Source: Bacteroidales bacterium (GTDB lineage Bacteria > Bacteroidota > Bacteroidia > Bacteroidales > UBA3824). Taken from it: a DNA stretch of 64,000 nucleotides. Positions 27,860-36,736 of this stretch are shown here, one piece after another (position 1 is the stretch's first letter; every line of letters begins with the position of its first letter). A model generated the notes under the pieces. That model was not told the origin of the DNA, searched no databases, and saw only the letters and a list, made by a program, of their open reading frames with translations. A program made the position numbers and the translations under genes. The stretch covers positions 152,534 through 216,533 of the forward strand of contig JAEDDH010000004.1 of the NCBI GenBank assembly GCA_016293845.1, written 5' to 3'.

Positions 27860-30502
27860 TTAAATAGCACTTCGCGACACAGTTTCGGTGGCGGTTCCGT
27901 TTGCAAAAATAATGTCTACATCCTCGTTGAAATTGCCAATGGCTATCATATTGCCCACGTTGCTCATAGTTATAAGTTTTGGGAAATACATCATAAAAAT
28001 CTCGCGACCTTTTTCGGATGTAGAAGAATTGTAAAATCTAAGTTTGCGGTCGGCACCGAGCACCGAAAAGAATTGCGAATCGCTGCTAATCTTGATGTCG
28101 ATAACTTCGCAGTCGATATTAAATTCGGCAACAGGTATCGGTATCTGAGGATTATACACACACACACGACCATCTTTGAATCCATAAATAAGCCTTGTGG
28201 CATCAGAGTTTACCGACATCGACTTGATTTCTGACGAGCTTTCGATGCCGAGTTTAAAAATCTCCGATAGAGCGTTGATACGGTAAATCTTCAAGTTGTG
28301 AAAATAGTCGTAGCCAGCCACATACTGCATATCACGCGAAACCGACATCAGCCTAAAGTCGGCAATAGCCTTGTTGATCACCTTGGTTCTGATGTCAACC
28401 TTATAGAGCGAAAAGTTGTCGCTTACAAAGAGGGTCTCGTTGTTAAACGGGTGGAAAAACATCTTTTTGATAGTGCCGGTGTAGTTTATAATATCGGAGA
28501 AAAGGCTGAAACCACCTGTAGATACGTTCATTACACGCAAGAAACTCTGTCCGCCCACAGCCATAAATTTATTGTTGCGGCTAAATGCCATAGCAGTGGC
28601 GTTAACATCTTGTTTATGAATAGTTTCCCACGATGAAGTATCAAATACACGAAGTTTTCGGCTCTGATCGGCAATAGCGATATACTCATCGTTGAAACTG
28701 AAGCATATATCTGTAACACCCTCATGCGCTATCTTGATATTTCGTGTATTGAATCCTTTAAACTGATTGTCAGCGTTTTTGCCCTCGTCTTGTTTTTGTT
28801 TTATAATCATAACACGGGCAGTTTGATTGCCAAGCGAAGCCGACTGTTGCAAATATTCGTTGTAGCCCGATTTGTCGCCAATTTTTTCGTACACTCCGGC
28901 AAGGGTAAGCAATACGTCTTCGGGATGGGCAATCTTGTGCGAAATTGCATATTTGAAATACTCAATTGCCTTGGGATAACGGCTAAGCATAAGGCTTGCC
29001 ACAGCCGCATTGTAATAAGCGTCTGGATTATCGGGATTCAATTTGATAACGGTTTCGCAGTCTTCGATGGCGAGTTCCAACTTGCCGAGATTGCCGTATG
29101 CAGTGCTTCGACGGAGATAAGCAAGTTGGAAAGTTGGGTCGATGGCAATCACCTTGTTGCAACAGTCGAGCAAAAAATCCCATTTTTCAAGATTGTGGCA
29201 TTCGTTCATCTTAGCCACAAGTTCCACAATATTTTTTTTCTCCACAGAACGGGGATCAGAAAACACAGGTTCGGGAGCAGGTTGCGGCTCAGGCTCAGAA
29301 GCGGGTTCTGGAGTAGGCTCAGGAGCGGGTTGAGGCTCAAGTTCGGGTTCAGGATCGGGCAACGGCTCGTCGATAGTGTTCATAAAGTGGGGATTTGGAT
29401 TCTCTCCGGAGTCGGTAATTTCGGGGGTTTCTTGCTGGATTTCCATTTCTGATGATGTTTCTTCTATTGTATCGATTTCTTCTTCGGTTTTTGAATCTTC
29501 ATCTTGATTTGTGATTTCTTCGGGCTCTGGTTCCTCCATGGGTTCAGGAATTCCGAGATAGTTTTCGCGGTAACGCTCTTGGCGGAGTTGTAAGCAGCGG
29601 TCGTAGGTCCACATATCCAAAGGCTGAATATTGTCCACTGTATTGAACTTTTGCAGCACGGTGTCGTCGCCAATAATTTCGTAAATAGTCTGAGCAATAT
29701 ATTTGCAGCAACTAATAGGCTGTTTTACAATTTGTTCCTCGGCAAAACGGACAATAAACCATCCAGCCTTTTCAAAAAAAGTATCGTGTTCTTGCTTAGA
29801 AAACTCGCAGCTATCCTTCTTCACAAATGTAGTGGGTTCGCCCGACTCCATATCATAAGGAGAATCAATTTCTACATCAATATAAAGTTTTTTGTCGGAA
29901 ACCGAAACAATATAAGTAGGCACAAAACCTTTACTATCAAGACTTTGCAAAATAGTGTAATTAATAAGCACCTTGTCGGGAAAATATTCGTTGAGTATTT
30001 TGTAAAAATCATCGTTGCACCCAACGCCACATTCGTCGGCAGGTTTCAGTTGACAATTGGTAAACTGCAAAGCGTCAGCAACTTTAACACTACGAAAACG
30101 GGCAAGAGAAGCACGGTCGTTGTTTTGACGGTTGGCCTCATCAATGGCGGCAAGTTCGTCGTTGTAACCACGCATCAGGTATTCGTAGTTGGCAAGCGCC
30201 TTTTGATTCGAAAGTTTTTTCAACCGGTTGAGAATGCAGTCGTATACAGCCAAACCAACAGAAGCCACCAAAAAAACAGTGAGCAAAGCTGTTAGCCAAG
30301 TGAAAGCAGGCAGAGGGCAAAACTTGTATCCTGCCACTAATCCTACAGCCACTGCGGATAATACAAATCCTGTGTAACGCATTTTGGCAAGCGTTGGACG
30401 TTGGGGCATTATGGGTGAAACGGGCACGGGGATACGACTGTCCTGCGCCTCTAAAATATTACGCGGAATTATACTTGCTGGATATTGAGTGTAATTGTAC
30501 AT
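27860..30502 (-). CDS. Membrane-anchored protein: nuclease-fold-like domain, acidic Pro linker, TPR, WD40-like propeller
   Basis: An 880-residue multidomain protein. Two hydrophobic helices lie at about 42-95. A domain at about 130-290 resembles restriction-endonuclease-fold proteins of the Vsr/DUF559 kind ('LYIDVEIDSPYD', later 'AGWFIVRFAEEQI'). Then come an acidic Glu/Pro linker at about 320-415, three or so TPRs at about 424-547 ('AIEDCETVIKLNPDNPDAY') and a WD40-like propeller at about 580-867 ('KLRVFDTSSWETI'). The C-terminal modules should scaffold protein partners. The nuclease call rests on motif resemblance only and the catalytic residues are not certain. Followed directly by the HAD gene. 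Confidence 0.7.
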   Translation of the reverse strand: MYNYTQYPASIIPRNILEAQDSRIPVPVSPIMPQRPTLAKMRYTGFVLSAVAVGLVAGYKFCPLPAFTWLTALLTVFLVASVGLAVYDCILNRLKKLSNQKALANYEYLMRGYNDELAAIDEANRQNNDRASLARFRSVKVADALQFTNCQLKPADECGVGCNDDFYKILNEYFPDKVLINYTILQSLDSKGFVPTYIVSVSDKKLYIDVEIDSPYDMESGEPTTFVKKDSCEFSKQEHDTFFEKAGWFIVRFAEEQIVKQPISCCKYIAQTIYEIIGDDTVLQKFNTVDNIQPLDMWTYDRCLQLRQERYRENYLGIPEPMEEPEPEEITNQDEDSKTEEEIDTIEETSSEMEIQQETPEITDSGENPNPHFMNTIDEPLPDPEPELEPQPAPEPTPEPASEPEPQPAPEPVFSDPRSVEKKNIVELVAKMNECHNLEKWDFLLDCCNKVIAIDPTFQLAYLRRSTAYGNLGKLELAIEDCETVIKLNPDNPDAYYNAAVASLMLSRYPKAIEYFKYAISHKIAHPEDVLLTLAGVYEKIGDKSGYNEYLQQSASLGNQTARVMIIKQKQDEGKNADNQFKGFNTRNIKIAHEGVTDICFSFNDEYIAIADQSRKLRVFDTSSWETIHKQDVNATAMAFSRNNKFMAVGGQSFLRVMNVSTGGFSLFSDIINYTGTIKKMFFHPFNNETLFVSDNFSLYKVDIRTKVINKAIADFRLMSVSRDMQYVAGYDYFHNLKIYRINALSEIFKLGIESSSEIKSMSVNSDATRLIYGFKDGRVCVYNPQIPIPVAEFNIDCEVIDIKISSDSQFFSVLGADRKLRFYNSSTSEKGREIFMMYFPKLITMSNVGNMIAIGNFNEDVDIIFANGTATETVSRSAI
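29268..29375 (-). repeat. Low-complexity Glu-Pro coding repeat
   Basis: Degenerate 6-12 base units rich in GGCTC/GGTTC encode alternating Pro-Glu, Pro-Ala and Pro-Gln dipeptides in the linker between the nuclease-like and TPR parts of the large protein. Such tracts often vary in length by slippage. Confidence 0.7.
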
Positions 30503-30556
30503 AACATAAAAATAATTTCTTTAGTAAAATTGTAAACATAATTTGTGCCACGAGTT

Positions 30557-30588
30557 ATTGGTAAAATCATTTTTTTAGTTTATCTTTG
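30557..30588 (+). promoter_or_regulatory. Probable promoter for the DUF3352-like/MORN gene
   Basis: A perfect -7 box TATCTTTG (30581-30588) lies 36 bases upstream of the ATG at 30625, with ATTG (30557-30560) 20 bases further upstream as a partial -33 box. Confidence 0.55.
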
Positions 30589-30624
30589 TTTTCGAAAATT
30601 GCATAACCTTTTAAACACCATTAT

Positions 30625-32844
30625 ATGAAAAAAGTACTTTTGGGAATGTTTATAACCCTCGGAGTGGTGGCACTCCTTGTAGGGGGTTTTATCGGATACC
30701 ACAAACTATTCAGAAAGACTGTCAACATCAACGCTTTTTCAGCCGTGCCGAGCGATGCCGCATTCGTTATCGAAACCGAAAACCTATCCAAGGCGTGGTC
30801 TACTCTCAGCGGAAGCGCTCTGTGGCAATACCTTAAATCAACAGAATATTTTGCCGACATCAACGCAGATATCCAAACTGTGGACTGGTTTCTCAACAAC
30901 AACAAAGCCGTTGACAAGATTCTCTCAGACCGAAAACTATTGGTTGTTGGCTGTATGCCCAACGACCGCAACTGGGATCTGGTATACCTCATCGACCTTC
31001 AAGAGTTTGCAGAATATTTCCCCGAAATCAAAGCGTCGCTAAAACTTGTAAAAGGTTTCAAATTTCTTGAATCACAGATTGAAACCAACGAAGGCAAATA
31101 CAACATCTACACCCTCCGCGACATTGAAGACCCTACTTTCGACATCAATATCTCATTAATAAACAACATCTTAGCCATAAGTCTCGACAAAAGTCTTGTA
31201 GAGCGTGTTATCCGTCACCACAATACTCAATTCTGGGACAACAACCTCAATTTCAAGGTGGTAACCTCAGGACTCTCCAATAGAAAAATGTTCAAGGCGT
31301 ATGTCAACTACAAACTTATCCCCAGACTTTACTCAATATACTCCACCGACCCGAGTGATGTGATGGATATGCTCGGAGCATCGTTGGCATATACAGCCGC
31401 CGAAATCAACTTAGACAACGACCAAATACACTTAGACGGTTTCACAAGTCTCGACAGTGTATATTCATATATCAGGGCATTTTCAAATGTAACACCCGGC
31501 AAATCGCGTTCTTTTGAAATAATGTCTGACCAAACAGCATTGTATTTATCGTTGAATTTCAGCGACTTCATGCGTTTTTACTCCGCACTTATGGACGAAT
31601 ACGCCAAGGGCAACCCCGCCGAAGTAAAAACTATGGAAACTGATATCAAAATAGTAGAAAAATTGCTTGGATTTAGTCTCAAAGATGATTTCTTAGGCTG
31701 GATAGGCTCCGAAATTGCTATTTGCAAACTCCGTCCGCTAAGCGAAAAATCACGCGACATCGACGGTGTTGTGTTCGTAAACGCTTCCGACATCAAACGC
31801 GCCAAAGAATCTCTTGGTAAGATAGTTACGCATCTCAACCGACGCACACCTGTAAAATTCAAAATTGAGCCTTACCGCAATTTCGACATCCAATACCTCG
31901 GCATTAAGGGCATTTTCAAAATGTTCCTCGGTAAACTGTTCAAGGATATCGAAAAGCCATTCTTCACCTACATCGAAGACTACGTGGTGTTTGCCAATTC
32001 GCAAGAATCTATCCATCAGATAATCGACGACTATCTGCAAGGCCGCACTCTCAACAAAAACCCCAAGTTTGCCGACTTCAAAGACCAATTTGACATCAAG
32101 ACAAACATTTCGCTCTTTGTGCAAACTCCCAAAATGTACGAAACCCTCCACAAATACTCTCCCGCCGAAGACCGCAAGAGTTTGGAGGAGAATAAGAACC
32201 TTATTTGCTCATTTGCCCGCGTGGGTTTCCAATTGGTCAACGATGCAGGACTTTTCCGCTCGTCGTTCGCCATCCAATACGACAGCACCGCAGCCGCAGC
32301 CGACTCGCTTCAAATGTTTGAATCATTAGCCGAAAACTCATTGGAAATGAAAGACTTAAATTCACTCGACTTTAAAGCCGCATTAACCGAAGATATGGAT
32401 TTCGACGACGGAGCAGCCAAAATCAATTACGACAGCACCGAAAACATCCACTACGAAGGCAATATCGAAGACGGTAGAATTGAAGGCATTTGGCGCACCT
32501 ATTATCCATCGGGAAATCTCTATGCCACAGCCAATTATCACAAAGGAAAACTCGACGGCATAGCATATTTCTATCACGACAACGCCCGTCAGGTAAAAAT
32601 GGCCGAGGCAGAATACGATAGCGATGTTCTCGACGGCACTTACACCGAATTTTATACCAACGGCAAGGTGAAAGCCCGCATAATGTACGAAGACGGCGTT
32701 CGTCACGGCGAAACCGTTTTCTTCTACGACAACGGCAACATAAAAATGCAAAGCAAATACAAAAAAGGCAAACGCAGCGGAAAATCAACCGTTTACGACC
32801 AAAATGGCAAAAAACTCGGTCGCCTTGATATTGACACCTATTAA
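30625..32844 (+). CDS. Membrane-anchored DUF3352-like protein with C-terminal MORN repeats
   Basis: A 739-residue protein. An N-terminal TM anchor lies at about 5-27, and the bulk (about 35-580) resembles DUF3352-type proteins ('VPSDAAFVIETENLSKAW'; repeated 'FVNASDIKRAKESL' type units) of unknown role, presumably periplasmic. The last 100 or so residues are four to five MORN_2-like repeats ('GIWRTYYPSGNLYATANY', 'GTYTEFYTNGKVKARIMY'), also seen in YwqK-type proteins. It is followed 12 bases later by a small membrane gene and has a good promoter upstream. The fusion of the two parts in one frame is clear; function is not known. Confidence 0.75.
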   Translation: MKKVLLGMFITLGVVALLVGGFIGYHKLFRKTVNINAFSAVPSDAAFVIETENLSKAWSTLSGSALWQYLKSTEYFADINADIQTVDWFLNNNKAVDKILSDRKLLVVGCMPNDRNWDLVYLIDLQEFAEYFPEIKASLKLVKGFKFLESQIETNEGKYNIYTLRDIEDPTFDINISLINNILAISLDKSLVERVIRHHNTQFWDNNLNFKVVTSGLSNRKMFKAYVNYKLIPRLYSIYSTDPSDVMDMLGASLAYTAAEINLDNDQIHLDGFTSLDSVYSYIRAFSNVTPGKSRSFEIMSDQTALYLSLNFSDFMRFYSALMDEYAKGNPAEVKTMETDIKIVEKLLGFSLKDDFLGWIGSEIAICKLRPLSEKSRDIDGVVFVNASDIKRAKESLGKIVTHLNRRTPVKFKIEPYRNFDIQYLGIKGIFKMFLGKLFKDIEKPFFTYIEDYVVFANSQESIHQIIDDYLQGRTLNKNPKFADFKDQFDIKTNISLFVQTPKMYETLHKYSPAEDRKSLEENKNLICSFARVGFQLVNDAGLFRSSFAIQYDSTAAAADSLQMFESLAENSLEMKDLNSLDFKAALTEDMDFDDGAAKINYDSTENIHYEGNIEDGRIEGIWRTYYPSGNLYATANYHKGKLDGIAYFYHDNARQVKMAEAEYDSDVLDGTYTEFYTNGKVKARIMYEDGVRHGETVFFYDNGNIKMQSKYKKGKRSGKSTVYDQNGKKLGRLDIDTY

Positions 32845-32856
32845 TATATAGCAAAA

Positions 32857-33111
32857 ATGTTTTTAAAAGTTTTTTTAGTAGTATTAGTAATATTGGCGCT
32901 GTGCTTTCTTGGTCTCGGCGTGCAGACGTTTTTCTCTAAGAAGAAAAAATTCCCCGACTACGAGGTAGGGCACAACAAAGAAATGCGCAAACGCGGCATC
33001 TACTGTATGCGCACCCAACAGAAGATTATCGACAAAGAATTGATAAAAAAACGCTTAGAAGGCGGCTGCGACGGCTGCGAATTGATAAAGGAGCATAATA
33101 AGGAGGAATAA
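32857..33111 (+). CDS. Small membrane protein with C-terminal CxxC
   Basis: An 84-residue protein with one N-terminal membrane helix (about 3-25), a short basic stretch (KKKK), and a soluble tail containing a lone Cys (about 50) and a 'GGCDGCEL' CxxC pair. The two Cys plus the lone Cys could bind a metal or form a redox pair. Similar short one-TM, cysteine-bearing proteins are common in Bacteroidota and have no known function. It is the second gene of the transcript starting at 30625. Confidence 0.65.
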   Translation: MFLKVFLVVLVILALCFLGLGVQTFFSKKKKFPDYEVGHNKEMRKRGIYCMRTQQKIIDKELIKKRLEGGCDGCELIKEHNKEE

Positions 33112-33212
33112 TTCGGTTTAAAATAATTTTGCCGTGCGGCGAAAAACTATTATATTTACCGCAAAATATGCGGTGAATAGTTTAATTATTTGCCGCAATA
33201 AAGAGAAAAGGT

Positions 33213-33803
33213 ATGTACATTTGGCAAGAAAAAGCATTTCCAAACTTTGAATGGAACAAAGAGAACGTATTACAGAGGCTTTCTGATGCTAAATTCGAAA
33301 TTGGAAAACTTGCGGGAATGATGGGTGCGTTGGGTTCTGAAATAAAAAAATCAGCCGCACTTGATTCGATCACAGCAGATATTCTGATGTCGTCGGCAAT
33401 AGAGGGCATTATGCTCAATCGCGACGACGTTCGCTCGTCGGTGGCTTGGCAATTGGGTATCGACAAAGCGGGAGTGCCAGTGTCAAACAGATATATCGAA
33501 GGTGTAGTAGAAGTAATGTTTGATGCAGTGAGCAATTACAACGTTCCGTTAACAAGCAACCGATTGTTCAAATGGCATACATTACTTTTCCCTTCGGTAA
33601 AAAGTTACGAAAAAATCACCGTTGGCGCTTACCGCAATAGCAGTCAAACGATGCAAGTGGTTTCGGGACGTTACGGCAGCGAAAAAATCCACTACGAAGC
33701 GCCATCGTCGGCACAAGTGCCTGAAATGATGGATGTTTTATTAAAATATATAGAAACTGCCAAAGTAGACGGCATATTAAAAGCCGCGATAGCGCACCTC
33801 TGA
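33213..33803 (+). pseudogene. Truncated Fic-family gene lacking the catalytic FIC motif
   Basis: The 196-residue product has the N-terminal DUF4172-like part of Fic proteins and the inhibitory-helix motif S-S-A-I-E-G (about 66-71), which in intact proteins blocks AMPylation. The Fic fold proceeds to 'ILKAAIAHL' and then meets TGA exactly where the active-site loop HPFxxGNGR should follow. Just past the stop, the same frame reads K-R-A-I-T, which resembles the sequence after the Fic motif (RAITD). This suggests a deletion of roughly 15 codons, followed by loss of the remaining C-terminal helices. As it stands it cannot transfer AMP; it could at most act as a decoy or regulator. Confidence 0.75.
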
Positions 33804-33819
33804 AAAAGAGCGATAACCG

Positions 33820-34500
33820 CTATTTTACACACTCCTCAAAATACCCCCACAACTTGTCGCCCTCGGGCACGGGAGCGGTAACGTTGATTTCATTTTTACT
33901 CACGGGGTGGATAAATTCTACCTTGCGGGCGTGGAGCGAAAGTCCGCCGTCGGGATTTGAACGCGGATAGCCATATTTCAAATCGCCCTTTATGGGACAG
34001 TTGATGGCTGCTAACTGACAGCGTATCTGATGGTGGCGACCTGTGAGGAGGTTTATCTCCCAAAGATAATACCGGTCTGATTTTGAGATGATACGGTATT
34101 TAAGGATAGCTTTTTTAGCCTCTTTTGTCTCTTTGGGCGCGATAAAACTTTTGTTGAGTTTCTCGTTTTTTTGGATAAAGTTTTCGAGCGTGCCCTCGGT
34201 CTCTTTTGGACAGTTGGCAGTGATAGCCCAATAGGTTTTGTGGATTTCACCGTCGCGAAACATAGCGTTGAGACGGCTCAGAGCCTTGCTTGTGCGCGCA
34301 AAAACCACAATACCCGATGTGGGACGGTCTAAGCGGTGGGCAAGACCAAGAAACACATCGCCAGGCTTGTTGTATTTTACTTTAATGTATTGTTTTACAG
34401 AGTCGATGAGGGTCGTATCGCCAGTTTTGTCGCCTTGCACAATTTCGTTTACCGTTTTCGACACTATTATTATATGATTATCTTCGTAGAGTACTTGCAT
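33820..34500 (-). CDS. RluA-family RNA pseudouridine synthase
   Basis: A 226-residue enzyme that isomerises uridine to pseudouridine in rRNA or tRNA. The catalytic Asp is in 'AHRLDRPTSGIVVFA' (about 54-68), and 'LLTGRHHQIRCQLA' and 'LHARKVEFIHP' are the other family motifs. It lacks the S4 domain found in RluC/RluD and is short, like RluA or TruC-type enzymes common in Bacteroidota; the target base cannot be told. It starts right after a DUF2442 gene, as the third gene of a transcript from the promoter at 35047-35015. Confidence 0.93.
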   Translation of the reverse strand: MQVLYEDNHIIIVSKTVNEIVQGDKTGDTTLIDSVKQYIKVKYNKPGDVFLGLAHRLDRPTSGIVVFARTSKALSRLNAMFRDGEIHKTYWAITANCPKETEGTLENFIQKNEKLNKSFIAPKETKEAKKAILKYRIISKSDRYYLWEINLLTGRHHQIRCQLAAINCPIKGDLKYGYPRSNPDGGLSLHARKVEFIHPVSKNEINVTAPVPEGDKLWGYFEECVK

Positions 34501-34501
34501 A

Positions 34502-34738
34502 TTAAGCCACTTTTTCGCCGTGTTCTAATAAATATTCAGGAGCAATGTCCGCACCATTAGACCAAAAAATAGTATCCAAAAGTCCGAATTGCACAAACAT
34601 TTTTTCATCTTTCAATTCCTCAAAGGCGGGATATTTTAACAGAGGGGCAAAATCCATCTTGCGTTTTTCGCCATTGTTGAATCCGCAGAGCAAAGTATGT
34701 CCGCCCAAGTATTCCACATTAGTAACTTTCAGTATCAT
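34502..34738 (-). CDS. DUF2442 protein
   Basis: A 78-residue protein with the DUF2442 pattern ('LLCGFNNGEKRKMDFAPLL' then 'DTIFWSNGADIAPEYLL'). DUF2442 proteins are often encoded next to DUF4160 proteins, as here, with only two bases between the genes. The pair has been suspected to act as a toxin-antitoxin-like module, but this is unproven. The product is small, beta-rich and cytoplasmic. Confidence 0.85.
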   Translation of the reverse strand: MILKVTNVEYLGGHTLLCGFNNGEKRKMDFAPLLKYPAFEELKDEKMFVQFGLLDTIFWSNGADIAPEYLLEHGEKVA

Positions 34739-34740
34739 AA

Positions 34741-34992
34741 TTATTTAATTTTATTTATTTTACCTCCCTTTTGAGCAATCTCCCAAAGTTCAAGGAGTTC
34801 TTGTTGGTGTTCGTCTATAAACTGATTTACAATAGCAATAGTTTTAGAATGAGCCTTACCTTCAACAATACGGTCTTGAATAGTAATAGTAAACTCATCA
34901 TCGGCACCGCTACGTATATGAATATGCGGTGGATTATGGTCAAAACCATAGATATAAATCAAAATACCGTTGATAATAAAAATCGAGCCCAT
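34741..34992 (-). CDS. DUF4160 protein
   Basis: An 83-residue protein with the family signature 'FDHNPPHIHIRSGADDE', where the His-x-His pair is conserved, followed by a C-terminal helix ('EHQQELLELWEIAQKG'). It is the first gene of the DUF4160, DUF2442, rluA-like transcript and has a full Bacteroidota promoter just upstream. The biochemical role of DUF4160 is not known. Confidence 0.88.
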   Translation of the reverse strand: MGSIFIINGILIYIYGFDHNPPHIHIRSGADDEFTITIQDRIVEGKAHSKTIAIVNQFIDEHQQELLELWEIAQKGGKINKIK

Positions 34993-35014
34993 ATTTTAAC
35001 TTTAAAACTATTGG

Positions 35015-35047
35015 CAAAGGTACAAATATTATTTTACAGACGACAAA
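35015..35047 (-). promoter_or_regulatory. Bacteroidota-type promoter for the DUF4160 operon
   Basis: On the minus strand TTTG (35047-35044) is followed after 21 bases by TACCTTTG (35022-35015), ending 22 bases before the start codon at 34992. Both boxes match the consensus fully. Confidence 0.6.
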
Positions 35048-35202
35048 TAAACGATGAGAATATTGCAACAATAAGAGAAAGCTTCAACAAAAAATGGACA
35101 CATAGAGAGGTTGAATTGCGAAAAAAAGTCCTTCGCATAGTATTTGTTGCGTTGCGAAGGACGGTATTTAAAAATAAAACATTCAAATAGGAATATTTAA
35201 GA

Positions 35203-35742
35203 TTAATTAATAATCACAAAAGACACATCATCTACTCCAATAGGATCAGATGAAACATTCAATTTTCCACCGATTGTTTTTCTATAAACATCTGTTTCTA
35301 CGTCCCAAGTAAAAGAATCTCCATTTTGGCATTTTAAATATACATACATTTTCCAATACCTCTTAGATGGATTAACAATATCACATTTAAAATAATAATC
35401 ATACGTTCTATTGCTTTCGAAAAGAGCAACATTAGTGTTTTCTTTTATTATTTCAGCATTTTCAATTGTTACTCCTTTTTTATCAAATTCCCGTTGTTCA
35501 TCTAATAATTCCATTTGTGCATTAAAACGTACCTTATCTATAATTGCTTTAATTCCAAAACCCACCACAATGAGAACAACTACTGCTATTATTACCTTAA
35601 TAGGTTTTGTCATTCCTTTTCTCTTAGGATTGTTGCTATTAGAGGATTCAACATCGTGATTAATTTGCGAAAGGTTACATCCACACGCAGAACAGAATTA
35701 TGCGCCGGCTTCGTTAGCGGCATTACATTTTGGACAATTCAT
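35203..35742 (-). pseudogene. Zinc-ribbon membrane protein interrupted by an in-frame TAA
   Basis: Read from the ATG at 35742 the frame gives MNCPKCNAANEAGA, then TAA (35700-35698), then FCSACGCNL, and continues without a break through a Ser/Asn-rich spacer, a TM helix and a soluble beta domain to 35203. The two halves make one classic zinc ribbon (CPxC, then CSAC), so the TAA sits where this family normally has Lys. A single AAA-to-TAA change explains it. The part after an internal ATG at 35613 (136 aa, 'MTKPIKVIIAVVVLIVVGF') could still be made alone, without the ribbon. Function unknown; such proteins often pair a cytoplasmic ribbon with a membrane anchor. Confidence 0.8.
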
Positions 35743-35769
35743 TATTCTTATATTTTAATAGTTAATATA

Positions 35770-36120
35770 TTAATCTTCAAAACCTACATACACAGTCTTA
35801 GAATCACCATTTGCGACATTCACATCACGGTTATTTACCGTCGGTGAGAACATATAACCTGAAACTTGAACTGCTTTGATATGATAATATCCTGGCTCAA
35901 CCTCTTTCTCGTATGTGCGTCCACCACCTAAATTACCGATAACATCTCCATTAATAGATATCTGATATGGATTAGAGGATTTGTTGACAATTTTGATTGT
36001 CGCAACCTCCCTGTCATATTCTTTGAAGAAATTATAAATGATGTCTAATGCACCTTTTCGCATATCATTTAAATGTAAGTCGGCATCAGAATAACAAATT
36101 GACAAAATATCTTTTACAGG
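35770..36120 (-). pseudogene. In-frame C-terminal continuation of the upstream secreted protein (after a TAA)
   Basis: This frame follows the stop of the 36681-36121 gene directly: it is in the same phase and open from the codon after the TAA to 35770. It has no ATG start near its beginning (only a TTG at 36105). It encodes about 117 residues with a beta-sandwich look ('TIKIVNKSSNPYQISING', 'PGYYHIKAVQVSGYMFSP'), resembling PEGA-like carrier domains. The simplest reading is one 303-residue secreted protein split by a nonsense mutation, though an independent TTG-initiated gene is possible. Confidence 0.55.
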
Positions 36121-36681
36121 TTAGATGAATCCCTCTTGTGTTCCCATCGGAGTTACATCACCAACAAATCCCATAGAATACTCAATGGCTATCATACTAT
36201 TTATGATATCTGTTGCTTTTGACAAACCAGTGGTATTCATATTTTCGATATTCTGCTCGTTGGCTTTCTTTGCTAACGATACGGCGTGTTCATTTAATGG
36301 GTCACAGTATATACGATATAGTTGCAAACTCATTGTTGCGGAGATACCGCTAATATCTATAACATTAGCCCAATAACCATTTTCATAGTTTGCTTTGAGA
36401 TAATCAGAACAAAATTTCTCATTTGCTTCTCCATTGTTTGCAGCCTTACCATCAAAACCTAGGGCATTTACGATTGCATATTTTACATCAGCCGGATTAG
36501 ACTTTTTCATAATAAAGTCCATCATTTCTTCTGACATTTTGCCATTGGCGAGACTTGCCTTTTTAACAATTGGCACATCCAAATATTTCTGATAAAAGTT
36601 TACTCTTGTAATGAGAGTGTATTGTGCAAATGACATCATAGTCACAAACACTGCACAAAGTGTTAAAATCAATTTTTTCAT
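36121..36681 (-). CDS. Secreted protein of unknown function (N-terminal part of a split gene)
   Basis: A 186-residue product with a signal peptide (about 1-19, ending SFAQ) and a helical body without recognised motifs ('NPADVKYAIVNALGFDGK'). The stop is followed in the same frame by a further 117 codons, so the protein may once have been about 303 residues. Its upstream neighbour on the same strand is a lipoprotein 55 bases away, and downstream is another gene with an in-frame stop. Base composition here is more AT-rich than around it, which hints at horizontal origin. Confidence 0.6.
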   Translation of the reverse strand: MKKLILTLCAVFVTMMSFAQYTLITRVNFYQKYLDVPIVKKASLANGKMSEEMMDFIMKKSNPADVKYAIVNALGFDGKAANNGEANEKFCSDYLKANYENGYWANVIDISGISATMSLQLYRIYCDPLNEHAVSLAKKANEQNIENMNTTGLSKATDIINSMIAIEYSMGFVGDVTPMGTQEGFI

Positions 36682-36736
36682 CTTTTTAAAATTTTAATGG
36701 TCATTTATAACTTTTTTTCTGTTAATCCACATATTA

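Noticed and set aside
34771..35190. 139-codon plus-strand frame
   Set aside because: Overlaps the DUF4160 gene and its promoter on the other strand; composition is that of AT-rich noise.
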